The translations under genes and the position numbers were made by a program. From positions 1 to 64,000 of IMG/VR virus record IMGVR_UViG_3300042868_010712: 64,000 bases of DNA; one strand, given 5' to 3'. Of the stretch, positions 27,801-35,596 are shown piece after piece. The notes under the pieces are model-generated. The model had not been told where the DNA came from. It worked only from the letters and a program-made list of their open reading frames with translations, and searched no databases. Numbering within the stretch: position 1 is the first letter of the stretch; each line of letters opens with the position of its first letter. Origin of the DNA: a virus.

Positions 27801-30800
27801 GGGTACGATAAGCGGACACCGGAGATGCTGGCTGAAGGAGGAGGTATAAAAGTATATTTTTATCAGGGCGCAAATGGAGGTTCAGAAATAACCGATATTG
27901 AATATAGCCTGGACGGCGAAGTAACCACTGTTTCAACAGGACTACAACCGCAAATAAATACTTACAACTATTTCATAATTTCAGGTTTAACAGGAGGACA
28001 AACTTACACTGTTAAAATACGTGCTGTAAACGCTAGAGGTTACAGTTCATGGCTTACATATAACTCTAAAAAAATTATAGCTAAACCTATAAGCTTGGCG
28101 CTTAAACCAGAACATTTGGTGGTACATAGCCCTAATCTATATTTAAATTTAAGTTCCACTGACGATATTTTTGATACAGGAGGAGCGTTGAGAATAGCTA
28201 GCTGTGTTTTTGACATAGCTGTAGATAACGATAGTTGGTCTCCTGATCCGTTAAACCCGGACGAAGCAAGAACTTTAGAAAATTCAGGACTAGTAATGCT
28301 TAGCGATAACCAATCGTATGGAAATTATTTTTCACCCAAAACTATAGTGCTCGCACCATTAAACACAACCTATACTCAGCTATATTCTTTTTTAGATGAT
28401 AGAACTTATTATGTGCGCTGCACTCCTACGAATAATGAAAACCTGACAGGGGAACCTTCACCATTCACCAGTGTAACAATAGCTGCCTCTCTACCGACTA
28501 TCGCTGCCCCGATAAAAATTAGAACCGTGCCAGGCGAAGGATCCCTTAGAGTTACAGCCGCAACCGCAGCAAGAAGTATACTTTTAGAGGAAGCAGGAGG
28601 TGCTGAACCGAATCTTTATCCTGGTAGCTGGGAGTTCATTAATACACTACCCCCTCTAAGGTCTGAAGCTAATGAAACTTTACGTTTTGCCGTGGAGGTC
28701 AGAGATCCTTTAGACCTTGAAACGTTAATAAGTACGCATTACATATACCCAACTTATACTTATGGAGGAGATTTTGACTTACCTAGCTCTGTGCGTAGGT
28801 ATTTAAGACGGTCATATTTTGCCCCTCCTGTCGATGACTTTTGGGGAAATATAACCGGACTCAGCGAAGGTCAGCAATATAAGTTGACGTATTATATGGA
28901 GAACCCTATAGGGCAGGGCCCTAAATCTAACATATTTATAACAACCAGCCGAGTTGGCACCCCTCAAAGTTTTGTAGGTGTAACGTTTGGTACGCCAGAC
29001 ATGTTCAACACTATACCTGTATCTTTTAGTCTATCTTATTACATATCCACAGACTACCCTAGTAGTTTAGTGCAATACGCAGTATATCCTAACGACGAAA
29101 GCACTAGCTTATATTATTCTATAGACGACGGGGAAACCTATATATTAATTGATAACTATGTAGCATCCGAAGGAGACATCGACACAGCGTGGCTAGGTGT
29201 ATTAGAAGAAAATCCAGATTGGTATCCATATGAGTTATTAGAGACTGTAGATTGGACTATATTTGCTCCAGACTTTGTAGGCTATGATTGGGAAAGAACG
29301 TTAGAAAACGGAGGATTAATTTATCCTCCTGAAGGAACTATAAGAACACTCGATAACGGCGGCTACTATCCAGGCGCCCTTCGCGAAAGAAGACTAGATA
29401 ACGGCGGATATATTTATAATTTATCAGAACCGCGCACAGTTGCAAATGGTGGCCTTTTACCTAATACGGCAAAATTAAATTGCATGCTACCTACACCAAA
29501 TAACGGTGCATACCAAGCGACATATTTAATTAAAGCTAGCAACAACCTAGGCGACGGTGTTGTGCTTTCGTTCTACTCGTTCAGGCGTACACCTACTGAA
29601 GCAGTTTTACCGACAAGCCTTTCAGACATACAGCAAGCGCAAGGGCAATTAACCTTTAGTGCAAGCGATCAAGAAAACTACAGCTCGCCTACAATGCTGC
29701 GATGCAGCTTCGCCAATACTCTTATTGTCTACGAAGCCCCGCTGACAAACCCATTTGTGTGGACAGATATACCTAGCGGTACATACTCAGGTGGGATTAT
29801 AATTGAAGCTTACAACAACGCAGGCACAGGAGCCAGAAGCGAAATATCTGGAACTGTAGTTATAGCTACACCGTCTCAGCCGATATTAACGTATAACGCT
29901 ACATATAACGGTCCTATAGATCTTGTTATTGGTAGACCTACCTCAACAGCAGGACAAGCCATAACTTTCTACGAAATAACTGTAACTACACAGGAGGAAT
30001 ATGGCGATAGCTGGCAAGACAAGGGTATTAGACAAGCCTCAGTCGCCTACACTGGGCAAATAACAAATTACACAATAAACACAACCGGTTATGTTGTAAA
30101 AATAAATACTAGATTTTTAGTTGTTGTACGGGCCAGGAACCAGTATGACACAGGTATAAGCGCCAGTTTGTTTGTTTATCCTCATATGTACGGGAGCATT
30201 CCAAGCAGCTACTCGGTAACTCCGGGTGCCGACAAGTACACTTTATCATGGAGGCTAGGGTATACCGGCAATCTTCCTGGAGGGTTTAAAATAAACGGAG
30301 AAATCTTAGGTACCCCTCACACATTTACAGGTGAGCCTGGATTATTAAATCGCCTTTATACCAAAGAGGTACCTACGCAGATATATACAACTCAAACATA
30401 CGTATTAGAACAATATAATTCGGCAGGATTATCTGTAAATACTAGCGGGCAGCCACAGCCGCTAACTGTTTACGCTCAAGGGGCGTATAGCCCTGCGCCT
30501 CCATTAATAACTCAAGCCTTACAATATAGTGAAAACACCTATCAAATTAATATAGCGGTAAACCCTTTATGGAAAACAACTATAAACAACAAAACTATAG
30601 AATATAAATTTTGGGTAGAAAATGAGACAAATTTCAACGATGCACCTGTGCAAGGACCATATCCGTGGGGTTCCACAAATACCAATGAATTGTACCTTCC
30701 CGATCTCGTACAGGGAGTCACATATAAATTTGCCTGCAGACTTGCATACGCATATGGCGGTTATGGCTTGAGATACACTGAGTACACAGAAGCGATAAGT

Positions 30801-32321
30801 ATAAGTCTTATGCCAAATACCAGCATATCCGGCATATCTATGGACCAATACGCTAATGCTTTGATAGTAAGAATACTAGCAGAAAATGCTGTAAATCTTA
30901 GCTACTACATTAATGATGCATACCAAGGCGCAATACCTTACCCTCCTGATGGGTACATAGCCATTTGCCCGAGTGAATTTCCAGATGCAAGTATAAGCTT
31001 TTTGAATGGGGGAAATTTACAAATTAAAGCAACCACCAGCAATGTGAGTGGCACGTCGGCTGAGGTTATACAAGACTTTACATATCAGCCAGCCGCAAAC
31101 GTACTTAATTTTACTCCTCCCCTCGTTACGCTATTATCTGCAACTGCAGGCGTAAATAACTGCGCAATAACGTTCAGTACGTCCTGTGGGTTAGCGGGCT
31201 CAATAAGCTACAAGTGTCGCATAACCGAAACTGATACATTTACATTCAGGGAACTCAGTGTTCCGACCCCCACGTTTTCCAACGGAGTTTTCAGTGCTAC
31301 AATCCTGAATCTAATTACAGGTGTAAATTACATAATAGAATTACAGGCTGACTACTACGGAGTACGTTCAGTAGCTTGGAGTAAAGGTCTGCATTCAGGA
31401 ATTATAGTTGGTCCTCCTACAGCCCCTAAAAATCTGTCAGTGGTATCTGCGAATAACTCACTAATAGTTAGCTTTCCTGTAGTCAGCGCAGCCACCAGCT
31501 ATAGGTACAACACCAAAACAGGAACAAACCCAGCAACACAAGATCAAACAGTAACCCATACTACGACCGCAGGAATTGTCAGCTTTACAATACCTAATCT
31601 AACTAACGGAACACTGTATCTAGTTAAGGTCAAAGCTGTAAATTCTTACGGTGCAAGCCCAGATAGCTCAGGAGCAAACGGCACCCCTGCAAATGTACCG
31701 TCTACAATAAACACTGATAAGATAGCATTAACTCGTGGAGACCAACAAGTTAATGTCAATATCTCCCCGCTTCCAGCAAATAATGGAAGCCCTATACAAA
31801 AGTTTAAATATTCGTTGGACGGGGGCAGCAATAGTGTTTTGACCGTAAGTACATCGCTACCCATAACAATCACATCATGGCAAGGGAGTCCTCTACAAAA
31901 TGGAGCAAGTTATTCTTTGATTATTGCAGCTGTAAATGCCGCAGGAGCTGGAGTCTACTCGAACGCAGTCTCTTTTGTTCCAGCTAAAGTTCCCTCAGCG
32001 CCTGCACTAAATGAGTCTGTAATTAACGGAAGCTTGAGTGCGATTATACGATTTACAGCCCCCACAGATGCAGGCGGCCTGGAAATAACAAATTACGAAT
32101 ACTCGACAGACAATGGCGCTACTTACAAGGCCCTTAGCCCAGCAAGCGCAGTCCCGTCAGTTGAAGGTTATGCCGGGTTGGCCATAAGAATCACACAGAG
32201 GTCTTCTGGTGTAGGCTTATTACTACAGGCTAATACTTTTTATGTTATAAAAGTTAGAGCAGTGAACGCTGTAGGTCCTGGAGTAGCCTCAAACTACGTA
32301 GTAGCTCAACCTACAGCTTAA
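21882..32321 (+). CDS. Giant multidomain tail adhesin (3479 aa)
   Basis: The longest gene here. The N-terminus has the module signature (YLTQNSLTAYPFRRS). Approximate domain order: a unique region (1-740); five putative-Ig (He_PIG type) repeats with the pattern LPAGL-x-F-x5-G-x-I-x-G (~740-1250); four or five carboxypeptidase-regulatory-like beta repeats (G-x-V-x-D, then S-x-DG-x-Y-x-L, ~1255-1700); collagen-like Gly-Ala-Thr tracts (~1759-1813); and many fibronectin type III-like domains to the end, the last three clear from ~3170 (APKNLSV, VPSTI, VPSAPAL). The gene is entirely open in one frame. I infer a receptor-binding or saccharide-binding fibre. No catalytic motif seen. Confidence 0.8.
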   Translation: MAALEYLTQNSLTAYPFRRSRPAFTTNFQQENYTESLVSDEWFYDIIFVSYSTSIRSVYVSSIEKTEDGRLILGFSNAETLQLIDNRLIEVPADKLENHLNNRAQSFFPVTSTSFSVKIVFGAGLVGSTAFSYTYNSAQTLLAASAVIPCPPKLLSLTFKAFQSERNESGQVISELVPIITYTPSDYSPIWRFGHNLNFALESLNYGGISVEPGGGMGLFDSCTPAGDITDVYTVSNVSPNDEGSLFLNTLACQSLNLLSENDKSFLTLTNQLDNYSEDIIIAGHSLTLKNFCEAKCPRENINAFAHYINRVADAASEISKIAFLDKETRGLGTPTTDIFNVSSFCVSNLAEAGATGASSQFNNPFLRCTEVTEPIDTFIDCNASFIKYFHEFRTLQIFYNSVTTRSFIILEVIDENTVRLNESPTAGQNLWFRVKDNGVISNMNCATLAHNQKIELAKKTYFKVRYTTSETQDYDGSQVTVTSLSIGIYNPSALGITSVRVDFNVSPKLTQVGAIKVRKKETVDLMNTAEAVLGCKEYAIVEVAYKIACGEVDADISIQVMDTTGAVEEQIGETYYIPSINGALCVDSPIGATKVTRQLKHSQVTSDFVYPPLPSVVTPQEEWTTSNVTIIGDAPAGFAVSAYQPWTWPSQQNAVEICQTYPKYCLLNGNPLLACGWIKLFYALVPSEIPDNNKSKRYEIIFRNTTATAAELGNLGAYAPLPKYNYSKVVIIWLASPVILSPLGVNYTESNPALIDYDTTYTDENPLLTVSVDNMLRFSEAFPGDDEAYYYIVTGLPAGLTFNEATGSITGKISSDAPSGEKIAITISAHNPDGYAQNPQTIYLQPELRAVPEISLDLTTPGPTFDIDNLTVYTTVASFYKINTVNLPILYYRIYFGAGQSLPNGLYFDQAVGLITGRITSNTAGSLSFEITAINRFGESDRLAISINYEIFSRPQITAPTASQYFNLLFNSVYTIESPLFTITATQAFGGTDNFAEGLTDLTRNSYTADAWNGTSGIPPGFFLDQYTGKFYGVLDSAEIPTDLVPVTYPIFLKATNPLGQSEKLVYLVLGSPEGAPVISTGSTITIARNTEYTLASPLFTISATGDPDTYAATGLPAGLTCDESTGKIIGSVNSSLYAGVYTVTLEAQNDYGSAAPITRLIKVPLTSPTISPADTYTIFVGATYANIFTVTPPQIIGGEISNISLSQIPPGLSFTNNTLSGIPTNTGNFNISVTASSLTLGISRSTVAISISRQLYTMTGSVLDDQGSGVAGVGIVMRGATGAITSNDGTYSLSDIPSGTFNVTAVKAEAIITPTRKSATFPPTGGGSTLSGINFTAVGPLRLITGTLKNSVDQTPIANAVINDSFQIVRTNSYGQFELYTSRNAVTLTLTASNYIIPDQQVNAGSTSVILNMLGNPIYSLAGTITAEENIQGSIQVTAINTATEEEFSTQALITNNTAYYYLDLKSGTYTILPSSNSPQGFSFFGLPASVTMNVSRIVNFSANKPGKIYGTVGYVRTNSQDYTFPLPGAVVSASLDTNAQPGPGLSYIGNIGSTGAASVTTNSLGEYVLENLTYGTYIITTQLEGYTFAVGSAALGTQATALVNFIPSQAFDISGRVYGDTAKSINLYIARVYLKEVSTGKLYRTGTNLNDSTYIIRNVPSSVNYSVEPLDYVLSAELIGCTFTLESDPSGKVSVNNSSLFAKDFILDSVLPILPPTPEIENIQLASNREATVYYNIGTSNEGCPVIEKYYAISETPGATGATGATGPSWVLIPSAYGATGATGSTTPGFEGGVAGATGATGATGATGTFFIIPSTSIVLGKDYDIKLKSVNLYGETISSQYSLTTPKPPEAPTITSSTVLYTAPPGLSVEYTAPTETYGYSITRYEWRYRVTADLLTGAVFNSPAWTAWVATPSLSPSPLIITNIPTARIIDIQLRAVSTIGSGVASNILQDITVASSPVTPNNFIFPEGYDKRTPEMLAEGGGIKVYFYQGANGGSEITDIEYSLDGEVTTVSTGLQPQINTYNYFIISGLTGGQTYTVKIRAVNARGYSSWLTYNSKKIIAKPISLALKPEHLVVHSPNLYLNLSSTDDIFDTGGALRIASCVFDIAVDNDSWSPDPLNPDEARTLENSGLVMLSDNQSYGNYFSPKTIVLAPLNTTYTQLYSFLDDRTYYVRCTPTNNENLTGEPSPFTSVTIAASLPTIAAPIKIRTVPGEGSLRVTAATAARSILLEEAGGAEPNLYPGSWEFINTLPPLRSEANETLRFAVEVRDPLDLETLISTHYIYPTYTYGGDFDLPSSVRRYLRRSYFAPPVDDFWGNITGLSEGQQYKLTYYMENPIGQGPKSNIFITTSRVGTPQSFVGVTFGTPDMFNTIPVSFSLSYYISTDYPSSLVQYAVYPNDESTSLYYSIDDGETYILIDNYVASEGDIDTAWLGVLEENPDWYPYELLETVDWTIFAPDFVGYDWERTLENGGLIYPPEGTIRTLDNGGYYPGALRERRLDNGGYIYNLSEPRTVANGGLLPNTAKLNCMLPTPNNGAYQATYLIKASNNLGDGVVLSFYSFRRTPTEAVLPTSLSDIQQAQGQLTFSASDQENYSSPTMLRCSFANTLIVYEAPLTNPFVWTDIPSGTYSGGIIIEAYNNAGTGARSEISGTVVIATPSQPILTYNATYNGPIDLVIGRPTSTAGQAITFYEITVTTQEEYGDSWQDKGIRQASVAYTGQITNYTINTTGYVVKINTRFLVVVRARNQYDTGISASLFVYPHMYGSIPSSYSVTPGADKYTLSWRLGYTGNLPGGFKINGEILGTPHTFTGEPGLLNRLYTKEVPTQIYTTQTYVLEQYNSAGLSVNTSGQPQPLTVYAQGAYSPAPPLITQALQYSENTYQINIAVNPLWKTTINNKTIEYKFWVENETNFNDAPVQGPYPWGSTNTNELYLPDLVQGVTYKFACRLAYAYGGYGLRYTEYTEAISISLMPNTSISGISMDQYANALIVRILAENAVNLSYYINDAYQGAIPYPPDGYIAICPSEFPDASISFLNGGNLQIKATTSNVSGTSAEVIQDFTYQPAANVLNFTPPLVTLLSATAGVNNCAITFSTSCGLAGSISYKCRITETDTFTFRELSVPTPTFSNGVFSATILNLITGVNYIIELQADYYGVRSVAWSKGLHSGIIVGPPTAPKNLSVVSANNSLIVSFPVVSAATSYRYNTKTGTNPATQDQTVTHTTTAGIVSFTIPNLTNGTLYLVKVKAVNSYGASPDSSGANGTPANVPSTINTDKIALTRGDQQVNVNISPLPANNGSPIQKFKYSLDGGSNSVLTVSTSLPITITSWQGSPLQNGASYSLIIAAVNAAGAGVYSNAVSFVPAKVPSAPALNESVINGSLSAIIRFTAPTDAGGLEITNYEYSTDNGATYKALSPASAVPSVEGYAGLAIRITQRSSGVGLLLQANTFYVIKVRAVNAVGPGVASNYVVAQPTA
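27157..27318 (+). repeat. Collagen-like GAT repeat tract in the giant adhesin
   Basis: Repeated nine-base units (GGAGCAACA/C) encode runs of Gly-Ala-Thr in three blocks broken by short beta-like inserts. Such Gly-X-Y tracts form triple helices in phage fibres, so this marks the adhesin as trimeric. The same unit occurs in the next large fibre gene near 33410. Confidence 0.85.
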
Positions 32322-32333
32322 ACGTAATTTTTC

Positions 32334-32363
32334 TTGATCACTAGCGTCCTTAAGTAATATTAT
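32334..32363 (+). promoter_or_regulatory. Possible promoter before the 826-aa fibre gene
   Basis: TTGATC at 32334-32339 and TATTAT at 32358-32363 are 18 bases apart in the 48-base gap after the giant adhesin. The ATG at 32370 lies only six bases past the -10 box, again implying a leaderless or near-leaderless transcript. Separate transcription would be useful after a 10-kb gene. Confidence 0.45.
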
Positions 32364-32369
32364 AAATTT

Positions 32370-34850
32370 ATGTCCATTATTGCCTTAGGATTTAACAATA
32401 AAAATCAATTCAGGAAATTTCCTCTTAAGCAGGGCAGCATTTTTAAATCAACGTCAGGCCACGTAGTTCCAGACGAGCTATTGGTAAATTGCTCATTAAC
32501 ATCTGTGTATGGTAGACATAGAGTATACATTAAACAAACAACCTTCATAAAAAATACTTTAAGTATAGCTATAGCGTCCTGGTTTGACGGCAGTCTATTA
32601 GGTGTTTTTTCTGGCCAAATAAGCTCAGAAGGTAATACTGTATTAACATTAAAAGCATTTGAGCGGTTTGTTTCAGGTAATATCTCTATAGGTAAAATAG
32701 ATAACTTTATGTTCTTGCCTTCAGCTTTAACATTTGAGCGAGAAGCCACCGAACTAGAAGAATCAGTCATATTCTGCTATACTCCACCGGCAGTTAAAAG
32801 TATATCAGATAAACTGAATACAGAGCTTAGAGGTAGTGTAAATTTTGGAAACTTATTAAATTTAACAAAAAACACAGAGAATAAATTTACTAAATTTGCA
32901 GTTAATAATTTTAACAACATTATCAATAGCGCAGACAAGTCATCTTATTTAGACAATTGCGATACACCAAAAATTAAAAGTATAAATAATGCAAAGCCAG
33001 CTGTGCTTGGGGGAGATTCGACAAATACAGGAAACATTTATTTCATAGGAGTTAAACCTTTAACATTTTCAGGTATACCTGCGGGAAATACCAACACGCC
33101 TGAAAACGGCTCGATTTTTGTGGACTCTCCAGATTTAACACTTAATGATGTGTGCGTTTTAAAGCACAGTATATTACCTCCTGTAGATATATCCGGGTTC
33201 TCGCTGAATAGCTCGGAATTTATAAATAAATATTACAGTAAGCCGGCATTACCAGCTGTACCTGCCAACCCTGAAGATAAAAATTATCCGTTATATCGTC
33301 CACAAAGATTCGCGGGGAATGTATACTCTACAAATTTACCTGAGTTCTATTACTGGCCGCAATTTGCGCAATCGGAATATTATTACAGCTGGAACACCCC
33401 AGAATCACCAGGAGCAACAGGCGCTACCGGCGCCACCGGCGCAACAGGCTCATCCGGCTCAACAGGAGCAACGGGAGACCAAAACCCAGCCTACGGTACT
33501 CCACTGCAGTTAGGTGTTACCAGTTATATATCAATAGACGGAAAAAACTACAGAAATGGTACTTATACTGTTTTTGCGGACGGTAATGGAGGCACCTATA
33601 CAGGTAATTTCGTTAGACCTGTGAGCGGAGTTGTCTTAGGTATAGAGTTTAATTATCTTATAATTGAAGAAGAGAATGTTAAAGTAATCAATGGAAGAAA
33701 AACATATACAGCTGATGGCCTAGGAGGATACAGCACTCAAACGCAATGCCCTGAAAGCGGCACGCTACTTTTTTCTAGAGATAATGGAGATCTTTATACA
33801 GCCAATGGTGAGTGTGGTAGTTTATTTACTTCAGGGCTATCAGAAAATAGAACCGAGAGTCTTTTGACAAATTACGCAGAAGTAGGCGGTGAAATTTGCG
33901 CACTGAGCCAGTTAGTAGTTAATACTGAAAATGGAGAGCAAACATATCTAGTTAAAGATTTGACTGAAGGGCAGATAGTTAGGTCTGTTAATTATTATAT
34001 AACTGACAGTAATAACCCTGAGCGTATAGGTGGAGCGTATACACGTATAGACTATATCTTTTCAGAAGGACAAATTGTCGCAGAACAAATATGCCCTGAT
34101 GCGAATGTGGAGCTATTCAGATCTCAAGATGGTTATAAATATGTAACTGACGGTAGCTGTAATTACAGTGTGGCTAGGCTTCTGCCTGAAGACTTTGAAG
34201 GAAACCAGTACCCATCGAAGGGCACCTCGCTAGGGTCTCAGCGCTGGCTTGTATACGTATTAGATGAGACTTTTGATATAGGTACAATTGAAAAGATAGC
34301 CGACGGCAATGGTGGCTACTCTGAAGTGCAAACAGTCGAGCGTGTCGGGTATTTAAAAACAAAAGATATATTTACTAAAATACAAGAAAACTACTTCAAA
34401 GTAGGTACGGAAGATTACGCTGTGAATCCAGACGGATCCTTATATTATACTACTACGTATATTCCGGTTAATACCTTCCTGTGGGCGTTTGCAGGAGTAT
34501 ATTACTACACGAACGGTTTTGGAGGGTATAATGAAATTGACACGCGTAGCGCTCCCGCAACACCTTCCCTACTAAATGTAACCAGTGAAAACGGAAATAT
34601 ACTTATAACCTTTACAATAGGACAAAATGAGAGTCTAAAGAACCCAAACTACATGTACAGTACTGACGGCGGCGTAACGTACGTAGACGTAAGCCACATA
34701 ACGCAAGACAACACCGGCAGTATTTCTATTACATCACAGAGCAATAATGCTCAACAATTGAGAACAAATATTCTTTATAGGGTCAGAATCAAAGCGTATA
34801 ATCAATACGCAACAAGCCCCGCTAGCTCCGTAGTCACAATTACTCTGTAA
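32370..34850 (+). CDS. Tail fibre protein with collagen-like and FN3 segments (826 aa)
   Basis: The N-terminus has the module signature in variant form (GFNNKNQFRKFPLKQGS). Residues ~344-371 are collagen-like Gly-X-Y (GATGATGATGATGSSGSTG). Residues ~385-720 contain repeated short units of the form [YT]-x-ADG-x-GGY followed by Q/E-x2-CP-x-SG, a pattern common in phage fibre shafts. The last ~100 residues resemble a fibronectin type III domain (APATPSLLNVTSENGNILIT). Likely a second trimeric fibre paired with the giant adhesin. Confidence 0.72.
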   Translation: MSIIALGFNNKNQFRKFPLKQGSIFKSTSGHVVPDELLVNCSLTSVYGRHRVYIKQTTFIKNTLSIAIASWFDGSLLGVFSGQISSEGNTVLTLKAFERFVSGNISIGKIDNFMFLPSALTFEREATELEESVIFCYTPPAVKSISDKLNTELRGSVNFGNLLNLTKNTENKFTKFAVNNFNNIINSADKSSYLDNCDTPKIKSINNAKPAVLGGDSTNTGNIYFIGVKPLTFSGIPAGNTNTPENGSIFVDSPDLTLNDVCVLKHSILPPVDISGFSLNSSEFINKYYSKPALPAVPANPEDKNYPLYRPQRFAGNVYSTNLPEFYYWPQFAQSEYYYSWNTPESPGATGATGATGATGSSGSTGATGDQNPAYGTPLQLGVTSYISIDGKNYRNGTYTVFADGNGGTYTGNFVRPVSGVVLGIEFNYLIIEEENVKVINGRKTYTADGLGGYSTQTQCPESGTLLFSRDNGDLYTANGECGSLFTSGLSENRTESLLTNYAEVGGEICALSQLVVNTENGEQTYLVKDLTEGQIVRSVNYYITDSNNPERIGGAYTRIDYIFSEGQIVAEQICPDANVELFRSQDGYKYVTDGSCNYSVARLLPEDFEGNQYPSKGTSLGSQRWLVYVLDETFDIGTIEKIADGNGGYSEVQTVERVGYLKTKDIFTKIQENYFKVGTEDYAVNPDGSLYYTTTYIPVNTFLWAFAGVYYYTNGFGGYNEIDTRSAPATPSLLNVTSENGNILITFTIGQNESLKNPNYMYSTDGGVTYVDVSHITQDNTGSISITSQSNNAQQLRTNILYRVRIKAYNQYATSPASSVVTITL
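33403..33486 (+). repeat. Collagen-like repeat tract in the 826-aa fibre
   Basis: Near-perfect nine-base units (GGAGCAACA, GGCGCTACC, GGCGCCACC, GGCGCAACA) encode Gly-Ala-Thr runs, ending in Gly-Ser-Ser and Gly-Ser-Thr. Synonymous changes between units show selection on the protein repeat rather than a fresh DNA expansion. Confidence 0.8.
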
Positions 34851-34855
34851 AAAAT

Positions 34856-35584
34856 ATGGCCGTATATAATTCACTAAGCTGGCAAAATGAAAATGCGCTA
34901 TCAGGCTATCCCTTTGACGAGGATTTTGAAGTTAACGATTTTATTGTAGATGCGACCTTTATACAATTTGACGGATATATACCTACATTGAGCTCTGTCT
35001 TTGTAGACAAAGACTATATATCTCTTGATATTATTTTTGATACAAAAGAAACACTCACAGTTAAATTTCATAAGAGTACCTATAACCTAGGTGTAGCGTA
35101 CCGAAAAGTTAAAATATACGATCTTGTAACAGATAGGTATTTCGGAGTGATAACGTTCGGTGCAGGCGCAGAAACCCTGTGGAGCACGTATGTAGGTAGA
35201 AAGATAACACAAACCAGAAAATTTTTACCTTCAACCGTAAGAAGCATACCATTCAACGATGCTGTTTATCTTTTTGACGGTATGTTTGGAGATTTATCGC
35301 TATCTAGAGTATTAGAAGATAAAGCTATTTTCTATAATACATATAAAGATACCGTTAATAATAAGTGCTCGATTGTGTTCAATGCTGTCTATGGTCACGC
35401 ACCACTTGTCGCTGACCCCGGTGTGTTAAGAAAGATAAACCTTGTTGGTCCTGTTAATAATAATATAAATTTAGCTGCCAACGACGTTATTAAGATTACG
35501 CAGGTAGACAACGCATATTTAAGCATGGATCTTGTCTCAGGAGCTTCGGACAAGACGTTTTCTTTACCTACACTATTCTCATAA
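34856..35584 (+). CDS. Fibre-module protein with N-x4-Y-P signature (242 aa)
   Basis: Starts SLSWQNENALSGYPFDEDFE, the clearest form of the shared N-terminal signature. The body is beta-rich. Near the C-terminus LRKINLVGPVNNNINLAAND matches the IN-x-V-x-P-x3-GNI element of neighbouring proteins. Probably one of several alternative or stacked adaptor subunits that dock on the same baseplate site. No enzymatic residues recognised. Confidence 0.62.
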   Translation: MAVYNSLSWQNENALSGYPFDEDFEVNDFIVDATFIQFDGYIPTLSSVFVDKDYISLDIIFDTKETLTVKFHKSTYNLGVAYRKVKIYDLVTDRYFGVITFGAGAETLWSTYVGRKITQTRKFLPSTVRSIPFNDAVYLFDGMFGDLSLSRVLEDKAIFYNTYKDTVNNKCSIVFNAVYGHAPLVADPGVLRKINLVGPVNNNINLAANDVIKITQVDNAYLSMDLVSGASDKTFSLPTLFS

Positions 35585-35596
35585 CAAATTAGTACT

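Noticed and set aside
33319-33513. Plus-strand Gln/Ala/Pro-rich small frame within the 826-aa fibre gene
   Set aside because: Alternate-frame reading of the collagen-like tract, with no fitting start context or gap.
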